Source: Symbiodinium natans
Lineage: Eukaryota; Sar; Dinophyceae; Suessiales; Symbiodiniaceae
Reading direction: 5' to 3'
Assembly (NCBI GenBank): GCA_905221605.1
Contig: CAJNDS010000868.1
Span: 384,107-416,606 of the forward strand
DNA: 32,500 nt
In this document: positions 16,861 through 31,675 of the stretch, in pieces
How positions within the stretch are numbered: position 1 is the stretch's first letter
How the letters are laid out: each line of letters opens with the position of its first letter
Notes under the pieces: generated by a model
Seen by the model: the letters and a program-made list of their open reading frames with translations, nothing else
Told to the model about the DNA's origin: nothing
Databases searched by the model: none
Position numbers and translations under genes: made by a program

Positions 16861-18280
16861 AGGGCTTTAAGGTCTTGAAAACAAGAGCCATTGCTTTGTG
16901 GTGCCTTGAAGAGGAGGAAAATCCCGACCCTTTCTTTATTTTGGGCCCATGTCAGCACTGAAGAATATCAGGGTTAGAGGGCCCAGGCTTGTGTTCGGAC
17001 CCGGGATGCATGACAAGGGAGGCGTGGCAACAAAGAAGGAAACCCAAGGTTAGGTGTAGCCGGTTTATGTCACGCATGATGTGGTGCGGGCTTTGTAGGC
17101 GAGCTGCTCCAGCCACGAGCCAGCGCTCGAGCTGCCCCAGGATGTTCTCCCGGGTGGGCACTCGCGTCCCAGACTGCACCGGGCTGCCATCCTTGCAGAA
17201 CGCACTTCTGCGACACGTGCTTGCCGAATGTGAAACCCGGTACCCATGTGCACGACGCATCAGCCCGGCTCTCCAGAATGGCTACCAGCTCCACGTGTGA
17301 TGTATCTATCGGCTACGTATTGGAATCAAATCTGCAGAGTGGCCTCCCCTGTAAACCCTTAACCCTCAACATGAGACCGCCAAGTTGCCGGAAGCTGGTC
17401 CATCAGCACTCTTATCTCCTCAAAAGCATATCTATGCCGGAGGGTTGTCTCCCAGTTCAGGCAGTCGTTGACCTGAGCCACTGGACATAGAGTGTACCAC
17501 TGCCTTAGAGCCTTAGGGCTTCGGGTCTACAGGCTTAGGCCATCTTAAGCCATACTTAGTCATAAGGGGTTTAGAGCTCAGGGTCTCGGGAGCCGAGGGC
17601 TTCGGCGAGTAAAGGCATACGTGGCATCATATGCGGCTAGTAGGCCTAGGAGCCAACAAACAACTGTGAACCTTCTCAACTCAGGCAGGCGTGTCCAACA
17701 TAAAAAGATCAACTTGTGGATCCTCTTCGTTGCCAGAATGCCTACCGCCAAAACCCTTAAAGTTCTTGAGCAACAGCTGCAATTGCTGCCGGACGGCACA
17801 GCCGTACAGCTGGTATGCCTGAAACAGTGGCACAGAATGGCGCTGAGGTGTTGTGCCAAGTCTAGTTCCTCTGTCTCGTTCTGTTGCACTGACTCACGCG
17901 TTTGCTCCATAGGCACTGTTGGCTCTCCTGCGTGCCGTACCAGCATGCTCTGCAAACTGACTACTGCACAGCCGAAATCACACTAGCAGTGCCGATTCGT
18001 GACTCTACGTGCTATTGGTACTACCCTCGGCATGCACTGCCAGTCTTTCACTGTACCCTACAGCAGGCCTAGCGTCCATGAATGAAACTTGGGATTTCTA
18101 GACGTCGAAGCATGATTGGATTGAAATCAAGCAGCCTGGCCGGCATAATTGATGCCGATGCAGAGCGCACGCTTGCCCATGTTCGGCCGTGCCGAAATCT
18201 CGAGATTACAAGGCTGTGACAAGCACGTGCTGCGATAAGGCATGCGTGGTGGACATTCTTAAGCTCAAGACTTCGCTAGC
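16861..18280. other. Anonymous region
   Basis: Short open frames exist on both strands (for example plus 16989-17300 and 17621-17986), but each overlaps an equally open opposite frame and none has a motif I recognise. Isolated exons cannot be excluded. Confidence 0.4.
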
Positions 18281-18404
18281 TTAGGGTTTAGGGTTTAGGG
18301 TTTAGGGTTTAGGGTTTAGGGTTTAGGGTTTAGGGTATAGGGTTTAGGGTTTAGGGTTTAGGGTTTAGGGTTTAGGGCTTAGGGCTTAGGGCTTAGGGTT
18401 TAGG
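18281..18404 (+). repeat. TTTAGGG array
   Basis: About 17 units, almost all exact TTTAGGG, with one TATAGGG and three GCTTAGGG-type variants at the 3' side. It is among the purest blocks in the window and lies outside any gene I can model. Confidence 0.95.
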
Positions 18405-20170
18405 GATTCTTATACCATGGACAGATAGGAATCGCGATAAGCAGTAAGCAGTGTCGAAATCGTGCAGACCACTTCACCCTAAGCCAGATCCCATGAAGCC
18501 TCTCCTCTCACTGGGAGCCAAAGGAGCGATATTGGTGACAAGAGAGCTCCGGGCAGGAGCAGGTCCGCTGCAAGCTGAAGGCTCGGCCAATGCGCAAGAG
18601 CAGCGAATAATAGTGAATCTGACTTAAACCTTAAGATGCGTAGGCGCAGCTGTCAGGCTCGACGCGCAAGTGCAGCCATGCGCTTTGGTGTTTGTAAGGC
18701 TTCTAGGGCCCAGAAGCACGCAGAGACGCTGCGCCAATCATCAAACAGGTTAGGAATCTTGCGCGCTGTAGACTTGCATTGGTTCAGTGCGCGCATGCCA
18801 CGGAGGAGTGTGGATTTCAAAACGAGCGAACCGAGACGTTCTGGGGCAAACCCAAAACTCTGCATGGAAACCGCTTCCGCCGCGCAGCAGACCTCCATGA
18901 AGCATAGTTAGTCAAGTACAATCAATGACCATCCTCGTAAGCTTCATTCTCAGACAGATCTTTCCAGGCGCTATGACTAAGGTGACTAAGCCTCTTCAGC
19001 AACGCCCTGAACCACATTTTTGTCCCGTAAGCATGTCATCCGACAAGGGCAGGGACCACGCGGCCGCGGCGGCATTTCTCGCAGGCGCTGCTAGCGGCAC
19101 CGTGGCTGATCACCTTCGCCACGTCTTGGCAGGATTTGAAGGGCAAGTTTTGGGGCTGGGGCCTGACAGGCTTGTGGGCTCTTGCGGATGCAACACATGA
19201 CTTGGGCTTAGCGACGTTCAGCGCCGTGCATTGAGTTCCATTCTGGTCCCTCTTTAGCGCTATGTGGATGTCTAGGATCCAACTGCACAAGGGCAGACGT
19301 TGGACCTCCGGCAACGTGAAACCAGGGAAGAGGAGTGGGGTCTACGCACTGCTTTGTGGCTGCCGGGAGATCCTAAAGACTGCTACCTGAGATACTCGTG
19401 TGCTGATAAAGCGCCGTGGCGACTGCCAGCTGCGTGTCAGCAGCTGGCTAGAAAGCCCCAAACACCCGTCGACCATGCGAGTTTCCAGCCCCGGTATCTT
19501 GGACCTCATATTATGACTGTTGCCTGGTGCGAAGCAAACAAGCAATAGATGCAACAAGAGCCCACAAAACTCGAATGATTTTCTATGGGGTCCTTAAGAG
19601 TTGAAACAGAGTTTTTAGGTGTCATTCTAGTATAACAATTAGACAATATAGGGTCATACGGGAATACTATTCTTAATTGTTCCGACCCCATTTTTTGACT
19701 ATGAATAACTATCCCGTCCCCCATATTTTACGTCAACCCTCCATCTTCTCATGACGAGCTCAGGTCCCTGCACGCTGGCAGCCAGACCTCTGCCAGAGGA
19801 CCCTGCGGGGGGGGACGCCGAGAGTTTAGGGCTCTGGGGGTTCTGGGGCTTGCACTCGGCCACCAGGCTTCGGTTCATGGTTCTGTGGCTTTCTTTTTGG
19901 GTTCTTGGGCGTTTTGGGTAGGAGAGACATCGCCTTCCTTCGACTCCTGGGTTTTGAGTGACCGCAGACAAAAAAGGCCGCCCTTTCTTGTGAACTTAAG
20001 GAATCTCAAACTCATGTTGAGCTCATCTTAGTCAGGCGCTGCAGACAGGCGGGAGAAAACCCAGAAAATCAATGCACAAAAAGTTAAAGCGGGTGCACTC
20101 AGGGACCCAGACTCATTCGCCCCCTCATCGAATTCATTCTGTCATCTGTCTGTGTATGTATTCTGTGTTT
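18405..20170. other. Anonymous region with short open frames
   Basis: The best plus-strand frames are 18636-18911, 19033-19200 (Ala-rich FLAGAASGTVADH) and 19300-19548 (82 residues, no recognised domain). None is supported by splice structure or family motifs. Confidence 0.35.
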
Positions 20171-21810
<1,640 letters not shown>

Positions 21811-21858
21811 CGAGCGACTGCCAAAACCGCCTGGTGGTGCCAATGGACGCAACATGTG

Positions 21859-22033
21859 GGGGGGTCGCTTTCAAGTGTTCCCATCGTTTTACAGGTTTTC
21901 AGCATCAGTTATCCACGCTTGATGTCTGTAGGTCTCGCTTTGGGAGAAGTTCGAGTCTGTAGCCCACCCAACGGTTCATTAACTTGGGGGTGTCGCTCTT
22001 CAGGTGTTCCCATCGCTTTACAGGATTTTGGGC
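21859..22033 (+). repeat. Diverged direct repeat pair
   Basis: About 48 bases at 21859-21905 (TCGCTTTCAAGTGTTCCCAT core) recur at 21986-22033 (TCGCTCTTCAGGTGTTCCCA core), each continuing into a TTTACAGG motif. Confidence 0.75.
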
Positions 22034-22043
22034 ATTCGTGTCG

Positions 22044-22133
22044 TTGGTTGGTTGGTTGGTTGGTTAGTTGGTTGCTTGGTTGGTTGGTTTTGTGGTTGTG
22101 TGGTTGTGTGTGTGTGTGTGTGTTCTTGCTTGT

Positions 22134-22173
<40 letters not shown>

Positions 22174-22240
22174 TTTTTTTATGTGTTTGTATATGTTTGT
22201 TTGTTTGCGTCTCTGTGCGTGCGTGCGTGCGTGCGTGCAC
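22044..22240 (+). repeat. GGTT, GCTT and GCGT tetranucleotide runs
   Basis: (GGTT)n at 22044-22091, GT run at 22108-22122, (GCTT)n at 22126-22172 and (GCGT)n at 22216-22238. Confidence 0.95.
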
Positions 22241-25200
22241 GCCAGCCATAAACCCTGAAGGGCTAGGGCTTGAGTGGGGGGGCTTGAGTGGGGTTAGGCT
22301 TCGCGGGCTTGCCCTCAAGCGACGGTTTACTCCACTCCTCCGCTCTCTCTGAGCCAGGGCCCCTGCACCAAGACCACGTCCCAGCATCGTGAGGGCTCCG
22401 GTGAGCAAGTGCCTGGGAAGGGCGATGCAGAAGAGCCGGCAAAGTTCTGCAACAGCAGATTTCTGAGTCAATGGACTTCCTCACTTCTGCCTCCTTTGAC
22501 TCCTTCCTCTCATGCCCTCATTTCAGTACTAGGAGCCAGGTTTCGTTCGCGCCCATGTACCAACGCATGAAAACGCAGGAAAACTGAAAACGCAGGAAAA
22601 CTGAAAACGCAACAAAACTGAAAGCAGAGAAAGCGTAAGCTACGAGCAACTTGATTCCCATAAGGCGCCTGGGCGACGCCGTGGCCGAAGAGCTGCGACA
22701 ACATCAGCACCTCACCAAGCTTAACCGCAGGCGAAACAGTTGAAATCAGCTGAGTTAAACTCTGCTTTAAATGAATTAAAAGAAAAAAGTGAGGTGACCT
22801 CTGCTTTAAATGGATGCATTCGTTTAAGGTGGCGCCTCGATGTCGATGTATGCATCGATGCAAAGACCTGCTTCGCGACCTCAGGGGCCAAATTGACGGA
22901 ACCCCAAACTGGGTTCAAACGCGGTGTCCTTAATCCCGCCTCCAACCTGCGAATGGTCCGCAAACATCGACGACAAGCTGTGCATGCATGAGCATGCCGC
23001 CTGTGGGCTTCGAAGCTAAGCGGGATGCCGCCAGCCACGCTGCATCAAAGTGGAAGCACACCATCAAGATGTTACGAGACCAAGCCCTGCAGAGCAGAAT
23101 TCCGTGAAAGCCACTAGTGGTCCAGTGCGGAGTCCCCGCCTGCGCGCGCTACGCCAAACGACCAAAAGCAACAGAACAACACACCCAAAACATGTTCGGT
23201 CAGCGGAAAACATGGCCAAACCCCGGCGCACAGGGATCGGGCTCGACTGTCGGTAAGGGGAGTCGACTTGGGGCAACCACCCACGGCTGCTTCAGTCGCC
23301 AACCCTCCAAGCAATCCCGCAGAAACCGGGAAACGCGGAATAACCTACAACCGAACCACAACCGCCTTTCTTATCTCGCTCCGAGACCTTGCGCCTTGAG
23401 CCGCTCATGTGTGCAAATGAGAAGCCGGACTCACAAAATCCTTCGAACCTTTCAACCCCACCCCTTTTCACGCAACTAAGATGCAGCAACATGTTGGGCA
23501 CTTGGCCCTATCCTACTTTTCTTTGTTTCCTGGAGCCTGTACCCTGAAAAGCATCCAAGTGACCTTCGATGCTGAGGATCTTCGCTCATTCGTTACTCAA
23601 CTTGTTTAAAGCGAGCTGGCCTTTGCAGCAAGCTTCAGGGGCTTGAACCCAGCCCTCATGCACCAAATCGTTCGTGTTTCTTCACCATTGAGGGGTGCTT
23701 CCTACGTCCCTTGAGTAAGTCGGGTCACGATGGTTCATACGAGCATCCTTTGAAGGGGCACTCAGTACATAGACTCACCAATGCTTGTGAGGAACCATAT
23801 TCAATTTTATAAACCCTACCCAGTGTGCAGTCCATGAACACACCTCTGGGTGCCCGGAGTATCAGGGTTGGCGTGTTCGGAATTGCATATTTCTGCTGAG
23901 CAGTCGGCCGCCAAACTGTAGCCACCACCAGACCTGGCCTGCCCATGCGCAACTTAATTTTCCAGACTCGATGTAGCAGGCTTTTGCCAATACGAGATTC
24001 CGGACTAGTACCTTGTTTGCTCCCTGTCTTACTAAAGCGGCAGCTTTTAGCTGGCAATCGGGTTGACTCTGTTGAGTTCTACTGGAAACGATCCCGGAAA
24101 ATGCCTTCACAGCACAGGCTGCTCACAAGCAGCAAGCCACACTCAAGCCACACTCTTGCCTATCCAACGTCTGAATGCTCCAAGATCCAAAACAGTAGAT
24201 GCAAACGAGCTCACAACTCACGAGCGTCACGCACGCGCGGAATGGAATCGAAAAGCCTACTCCCGAAGCCCAAAGTCGAATCTTCACAAAGCCCCTGAGA
24301 AGCATCAACGCCCCGCCCCCCTTAGCGTCAGGCACGAAGACGGATGCATAGCTATTGATGCTCACTGTACCCATACAAATGATATCTGGAGCAACAGACT
24401 CTGAATCCTGAGGTACCAGATTCTCAATCCTACGATGACTTTATGATGCACATGATTTGCTGAACCCGAAACCCTGGAAGTCTGCCTTCACTCCACAGGA
24501 CGTCCCAGGCAGCGGAACTGACCGTGCACCTGGCCAAGGCAGAATATGCTGCGTCTGCCCGAAGCGGTTTAAGTACAACTCACCTACATACGCGGAAGGT
24601 TCCCTGATGGAATGACCATATGAGCAGAATAGAAGTCAACGAGTCAGATGCGCCAGCTTTGCTGAATGCATTTGTGAGGGAGTTCGTGGACTGCGGGCCA
24701 ATGGTACTAGTAGAAGGCATGACCCAGGACATGAGGAACTTCGATTGCTTTCCTAACCCGCTGCGAGCACACACACACACAGTCTCTCTTTAGCTGCATC
24801 GCAAAAGGTCTGAGATACATCGACACTCAACAACTGATGGAGCCTGCAACTCTCAACACTTCCAACAAAAACGCGTCATCAACTGTGCCGGCGAAGCCGT
24901 GATCGTCAGGCAAGTGCAGGGTCCGTCACATGCCTGCCGAGGTCCCCACCCAGCATTGGGACTCGCTTGGAGGCGGCCTCTCCGCCCCTCCCCCCCCCAC
25001 CTCTTCCCCACCTCTTCCCCACACTGAAGAGCTCAGCAGGAAGATTCTGAATCCCTCGGCCAGGCATGGCTGCTAGACAAGGCTGTGAACTTTGAGCCCC
25101 CGCAAACCGAAATTCATCAGCACCAGAACCTCAAATTCTTTCCTGCGAAAATTTCTCCTAAGCCTTGCAAGAAGGAACCCCCGAATCCACATCTCGACTT

Positions 25201-26572
25201 CTACTAGGCCCTGGATTCAATACGGCGGTCCTCCATTGACTGGGTCTCGACGGCGACGATCTGCGCAAGTTGGCCATTCTTTGGGGTTAAGCTACGGCTT
25301 GTAAGCCATTGTAAGCAGCTTGGAAGGCTTGGAACTTCAACTGGAAGGCTTGGAACCCTGTCACAACTCGTTTTTGGCTTTCGTTGGCACCTTAGATGTG
25401 AATTCTTCATGCAAGCCTTGTGGGAAACCACGAGCTCGTGATGCTCCATGCTACCTTGCGTTTCAACAGCCTGGCTTAGCTGCCTCATACGTGCAGTGCA
25501 CTGGCACTACAACCCTATAGGCCCTAAACTCATGGAACCTCTCCACGTGAGCTTTACGGAAGTCCTTGAAGACTGCGAAGATTCACGGAGACTTTGCCAG
25601 TTGCGGCGAATGCGAGAGCTTTCACTCGACACAGGGTCGCACTGTACAGGCTCCAAGCAACAAGTTCTTCAACCGACATGCCTCCGCGTGAAGCGAAAGA
25701 CAGGCCGTGCGCCGCGACGGGTTCCCATGGGGCGATCATGGACAAATCGCTCTCTTGAGGCTCAAATCCTGTATCTCAATATCTCCAAACCCTTCGAATA
25801 CCTTAAACCCAAAAACCGGAGCTGACCTAAGTCCCTCACCCTAAGCCTTCACCCAACGCTTCAGCATGAGGCTTCGGTGCGAAGGGTGGCAGAAAGCCAA
25901 GCCGGAGGTTCTATACAGGTTGGAAGTGTGAAAATGGTTTTGGATGCTGTGTGCTGTTGTACTGTTATACATCTTGTGTCGCGGCTACCACGGTAACCAA
26001 GATTGAACTAGAGTATCCCCATGAACATAGCCCATGAAAGACGGCCGCTATACACTTGTAAAAGGTTCTCGGTGTCCTGTGGTACTGCTGCAAGGCATGC
26101 CACCACGTTTTCAGAAAATGTCTGAAGCCCAGAACCACGGCGCACCAAGGGTCCAATCCCAAAAAGGTTCGGGTTCAGGGTTTCGGGCTTTTCTACATCC
26201 ATAGTCCAGACTGAAGCCGCAACCCCAAACCCAATGCGTGTGGGCGTCATCCTGGACCACACTCCACCAACCTTGGATCCCCCGGCAACTTCTCAACTCG
26301 TACAAACTTAACCCGAAACCGTAAACAGAAAACCCTAAACCCTAACCCCAGGGGGGGATGTAGAAAGTATATCCCTGCGAGGGTTCCTCTACACTACCCA
26401 AGAGCGATCTGGGGGTTTACGATAATAAGCCACCCCTACTCTAGACCCCAAATCGTAGGATCGCCATATAAGAAGGACCCCAATAACGTACCCTTAATAT
26501 CATAAAGCCCCCATTTTGGGCATCAATTTGGAAGGGGGGATGGTGTTCCAGCACTTCATGGCGAGGTGAGCA
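22241..26572. other. Anonymous region, no supported gene
   Basis: I find no multi-exon family match. It includes a 17-base tandem repeat at 22567-22620, a repeated CTCTGCTTTAAATG motif (22758 and 22799), and a small telomere-type block at 26316-26349. Short open frames occur on both strands in overlapping pairs. Confidence 0.4.
22567..22620 (+). repeat. 17-base tandem repeat
   Basis: Three copies of GAAAACGCAGGAAAACT, the third with GCAACAAAAC. Confidence 0.9.
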
Positions 26573-26705
26573 GACGCATGCAACACTACATAACAAGAAC
26601 CTCACCATGACATGCGCAGAACAGCAGCAGGATGTTTTGGCACAGTCGAGAGCACTCACGTCTGGAGGCAGCGCCCCGCCAAATCCACCAGCCTCGTAGG
26701 CTGTT
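26573..26705 (+). repeat. Dispersed repeat, copy 1
   Basis: Shares an ordered series of blocks with 31227-31356: AGAACAGCAGC, TTTTGGCAC, CGTCTGGA, AGCGCCCC and GCCTCG, with substitutions and small gaps between them. Confidence 0.75.
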
Positions 26706-29700
26706 GCACGCGGGGTTTGCCAAGCCACCCTGACGTCAATCCCCATTACCCAGAACTTACACAAACACCTTGGGCCCTAAAATACACTGCCCAAAAGCCT
26801 AAACGACTGGTAGAGACCTTAGTGACTTGAGGTTTAGGGCTTACAGTTAAGTGTTTGGATGAAGCGGTTCTTATTTCAATGGCCAATCAACCTCACAGGA
26901 AGTCAAATGCCAATCAACCTCGCAGGAAGAAAATCATATGAGTCTTTCTTATGACTTTGACAAAATATCACCGCGTATCACCGTTATGATTACACCAGCG
27001 AAGACTCCACAGTTCAGAGTGGCTTTAACCCCCCAAGAAAGAGCCCTAGACCCGGACTTCAAACGTAGCAAAAACACGGGAATGACCAGAACCGCGCCTC
27101 GCGCCATGTTATTTACCCATGCTACTGGGTGGAAGTTGGGGCGGACGTCACACCACTGTACCGTTGAGATTGCCTCTTTCCAGCAACTGCAGCAGTTGGA
27201 AACTTTTCTTCGGGAGGTACTTCAGTCGGTACCGGCTGTGTTGCCGCGAAGGGCTCCTGGGTTGAGAGGCTTCACGTAAGGATTCTTGGGAGCTGTTTTA
27301 AGCATCTGTTTGAGGGTTCGAAGGTACATTGTTCCCAGCCCGGGCAAGTGGGGGCGGGGGGGTTGTTAGCGCGAGGGCGCTCCGTGGGGGCACAGACCCC
27401 GGCACGAACCTACCATGAAGCCAGCACCGCCCACAAACCTAGGTTGACTTGGTGGTCGGTGTTTCCGCCTATACCCCTCCCGGGCCCGGGCGGGGGGCCG
27501 TGCGCTCCCGGACTCCCGGACGTCAGATGGCATCCAGAACATCGCAAGTATAGCAGCCGCGCGGAAGGTGCCAAATCGCGCTCTCTCGCCGGGGTCCCGT
27601 GCACTTTTTCAGGTTTGAGTCGAACGCACACTGCTCTGTGACTGCTTATGCCGGCATGATCCTGTTTTGAACCTTTGCTTGTGTGAGCTGTACTATTCAA
27701 ACACCAAAACCAAGGCTGCTTCGCATACTCTGTGGAGTTGCACGCTACGAGATCCTAAGAGCGGCTGTCGTTGGCCTTTCTGAACCCTAAACCCGACCCA
27801 AGAATAGTTAGAGGCAGCGAAGGTGGTGCGGTCCCTCAAAATCCACGCAAAGAAAAAACCCTAAACCCCAAACTTAAAGCTTCGCTCCAGGGTGCTGGAT
27901 CATGTGGCGCGCGTCTGCCGCGTCGCCGCTCCTTGCCAACTCAGGGTCACCCGACCCCCACCCCTAGCTCCACACACCCTCCCACCTTCACGATGATGAG
28001 GCGCAGGCCACAGCACACCTGGCAGGTTCAAACGGTGCCCTTAGCACATGCAGTCCTGTATTGTTTGTCCAGTTGTGTTTCTTTGGAGGGGCTTTAGGGA
28101 TTTCGCGACTCTTCCTTACCGAAGGGCACTGCCTAGAGTTTTCTGGGGTGTACATCTAGTTCGCAGCTCGCTACTAGTCTGTGCCAGACGCGATTGTGGG
28201 CCGACTCTGCCCAGGTGCTTCTGGCTTCGGATTCGGGGCTGTGCCCCGAGCAGCCCGAACTTAAGAAGATTAGATGAGTTTATGATAAAAAACACGCTTC
28301 GACCACGGGACGCATTTCGGGTCAGGTGCGGCACCTGGCGGGGCAGCGGAGCCCGAGGTCTTCTCAGGGCTCGCAACCTCCATTGCGGCTGCGTGCGTTC
28401 GGGGCTTTCAAATGGCTGTCAGGGCTTCCGTTTCTTCAGCCGCAGATATGAGACTCCGCCCCTCACTCTCACTCAGGTCCACTAGATGCAACACAGTCGA
28501 AGCCCCAAATCTCGGGGGGGAAATGGGTTTCGGGCCAAGGGCTTGAAGGTCGTGACTTTGCAGTTTCAAGCGCAGGGTCTGGGGACATTGAACTGCATCT
28601 TGCTCCTCCTTCTTGGCTGAGGTACTAGAGGTCCGGGTACACTCATACTCGCTTCGATACATTGGGGTCCCGACATCCGAAGTCCACAATCTCCAGTCCA
28701 AAAACTCCCAGCGCAAGCACCCCAAAAATGAGAAAACCTGGATGCTGTCAGGTGCTCAATCCAGAACTCCCTACACAAATCCACAAGTGTCGCTGAGAGT
28801 CCCGGCTTCCCGAAAGGCGGCATCCGACAGGGATGAGCTACTCCTCACAGCTTTTCGAGGTCGGGGATGGTCAGGGCATGTGCGACGACTTTCGTGAGGG
28901 TTACCGCAGGATGGAAGGCCCCCAACCCCCAACTCGAAGCCGTTGACCTCGGGAGCTAGCAGCCCCGGCGGGGTGGTTGTGAAAGGGGGGGGGGTCTGCA
29001 GCTGGACATGAGAGATGAAACAAGACGTGAAGAGCAGCAAAACAATGCCCAAGTGCAGAGACCGAAACTCGGCTTTCTTGGTCATGCTGAAGCCTATCCA
29101 ACATCCTCAGCCCCTACCCTCAAGCCTGACCCATCGCTATTCTCACAAGACGCGTGCGTTCCAAGATAGCCAACACCAAGCTCAGTCCTGTAAGCCAAGT
29201 GCCTCTAACAAACACCTGAAGCCTTCCCCCAAAACACAAGTCCGGAACTTGAACCCACAGCTATCGTCCCTATTCCAACCCCGCACCACGCTCGCAACGC
29301 CAAAGCTCTACCCCTTCACCACCCCAAATTCCGTAGTGCCAAGCACGTGAATGCGCTCATCCCGGGGCTGTGCAGCCTTGTTTTCGCCGCCTGGGCACCT
29401 TAGCAGATGAAGACCAACATGCGTGCTGCACTCGACGTCATGTTCGGAGGACGAACAAATTGCTGTTGAAAGTCCTGAACTTGCAACGCGACTGGCTATC
29501 CCACATTCCAAGCAATCGCTTCAACAGCCCCAAGCGCTCATTGCAAACCCTGGCTGCTGCAAGCAGGGGCCACACATCCCATTCGCACAACCCAAAGCCT
29601 TGCTGGGGTCCGCGCCGTGGACGCTACGCTTCACTGCCTGCTGAGAGAGTCGAAGCCGGGCTTTGGGTCGCATGGGTCTGAGTAACTGGGGTCCAGGGCG

Positions 29701-31226
29701 ACAAACTGCGTAGGCCTTGGGCTTCGGGTATAGCAGGCGGTAGAAGGTTCTCTCAACAATGTACAGCACTAGACCGTCTCCGAATTTGTACAAGAATAGT
29801 CTCTGCGCGTCGTTCCGCACTAAACTTTAGCCCTCTGCTCATGCTCACACCGTAAGCTCTTGCTGCCCTAGCAGTCCTTCGCGCTAAGGCTTGACCTGCA
29901 ACAATGAGTAAGACCCCCAAGTCCTATGTATGGGCCTGAAGCCTTTGGTCTCGAGAAGCGCCTGGTCCACCGACTCATGGATGGACTTGTTGGTGGCATC
30001 TGCCTGCCAAACTTGGACTTGAAAGAGCTTCGGCGTTGACGGCCCTCTGTGTGTGTGTGCTGCTTGATGAGCCCGCCGGCAACTGCCAGTGCATGCGACG
30101 CAGGGTAGTTCAGAGCTGAGAAACAAACACCCTCGCAGACACTCAGGCAGCCTTGTGCTGCCGCGCAAACCACTGCCAGACACCGCTGCCACAGAGGAGA
30201 AAACTCTCCATGGCAGGCTCGCGTCGCCGTGTCAACGCTATCTAGTCTGCCTGCTCTTGCTCCGGTAAGGCGTGCAAAGTTTGCTCTGCTTTGCTTGTTC
30301 CGTGGCTATTGCCTACACCTGGCAGCTGCCTTCGCCATTCAATACCGGCTCTTGCTGGTGAACAGCTGTGGCCAAAAGAGAGTTGCGGGCAAGTGACACA
30401 AACTGGCGTGAGCTGACGTGCGTCGTGCTCATGAGCAGCACTTATAAGTTATAAGCCGTGCTTCATAGACGTCTCCATTAGATGATGTGCCATGGTGAAC
30501 AAGCGGTTGCAAGATCTTGGTTGCTAGGCCAGGGAAGAGACCCCCCTCTACAGCTCGGAGCTTTTCACTTGCTCAGAGCAGATCATCCTCAAAAAACCGC
30601 CCAAACTCCCAAACAGGCCTCACCCCTCGGACCCAGAAAACGACTGGCGCCTACGACTACGACTGCGACTAACGCTCTACTCTTGCACTGTTAGATCTAG
30701 TACTTTACTAGCACTGTACGAGTAGTGTACTACTGGTGCCAACAGTACTGGTAGCACTACTTTTTGATTTGTTGGAGTTTTCCACACCGTCCTACCCCAG
30801 CTTCACTTGACCACAAGCACGAGCACCGAAAATGTGCGCTCGGAAGGTTTTGCAGAGCCTGCCGTCACTGCAAGCCTGTATTGCTAATCAGGGCCAACAG
30901 GGCTTCTTCCAGCAAGCCTGTACCCCCCCCGAGCTGAGTTATTGCGCAAGTTTAAGGTTTCGCTCAGCAGCGCCTGCTTCTTCCAACCGCGATCGCTTTC
31001 CGTATCGGCAGCCCAGCCATGCGGACGGGAAACTCCCAGGTGCACTGCATGCACCGCGCGCACATCCCGTGGCTTGGGCTGGCACGCCTGCCTAGAACCT
31101 CGAAGTGACAAAATGTTCCTCAAATTGCTGATGGTACTTTGATGATAACGATAACGGAAATGACAATGATAAGATAAGTAATGATCAGGAAAAAACAATG
31201 ATGACGGCAACGTCGATGCGTGTGTG
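26706..31226. other. Anonymous region, no supported gene
   Basis: Features seen: a 27-base direct repeat at 26882-26930 (GCCAATCAACCTC twice), a 113-residue plus-strand open frame at 26938-27279 without recognised motifs, a GC-rich patch at 27340-27500, and a hairpin pair at 30697-30765. Other short open frames overlap on opposite strands. Confidence 0.4.
30697..30765 (+). other. Two hairpins followed by a T run
   Basis: CTAGTA/TACTAG (30697-30711) forms a small stem. AGTAGTG-TAC-TACTG (30721-30735) pairs with CAGTA, GTA and CACTACT (30743-30761) with two bulges. A run of T follows to 30765. It could be the 3' end of a small RNA or chance. Confidence 0.45.
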
Positions 31227-31356
31227 GCATGCAAATGTACACAACCAGAACCCACGCGCCGCGCCCAGAACAGCAGCCGGGCATTTTGGCACGGTAGAAA
31301 GTACTCGCGTCTGGAAGTAGCGCCCCATCACCATCACCGGCCTCGCAAGCTGACTC
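31227..31356 (+). repeat. Dispersed repeat, copy 2
   Basis: Diverged copy of 26573-26705 in the same orientation, ending near GGCCTCGCAAGCTGAC. Confidence 0.75.
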
Positions 31357-31675
31357 ATTTAGGGTTTGCAGACGAAGACTTCAGACGTCAGCCGTTAAAC
31401 ATGGAAGGCTCCGGCTTGGGTTTCGTGGGGCTGTACCGTGGGTTCAGGGCTTAGGATCTAGTTGCATCGCAGCGCTAAGCTAAGTTGAGCTTTGAGCATG
31501 GATGTGACACTGTCGGCTTAATGGGTCTTGGTCCCGTAAAAAGGGTGCCCTTTTTTGCTTACAGTAAACCCCCCTCAAAGGGAATAAGGGTATTCTGGGC
31601 ATCCTAGCTTAAACATGCCAAGCTCCAAGCCCAATATTCCGAGCTCTGAAGCCCTAGGCCTTAAGCCCTCAGCCC

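Noticed and set aside
19033-19200. FLAGAASGTVADH resembling a mitochondrial carrier segment
   Set aside because: The signature Pro-x-Asp/Glu-x2-Lys/Arg motif is absent and the frame is only 56 residues long.
26505-26530. Possible relic of the dinoflagellate spliced leader (CCATTTTGG core)
   Set aside because: Only about nine contiguous bases match; the flanks differ from the leader, so chance is likely.
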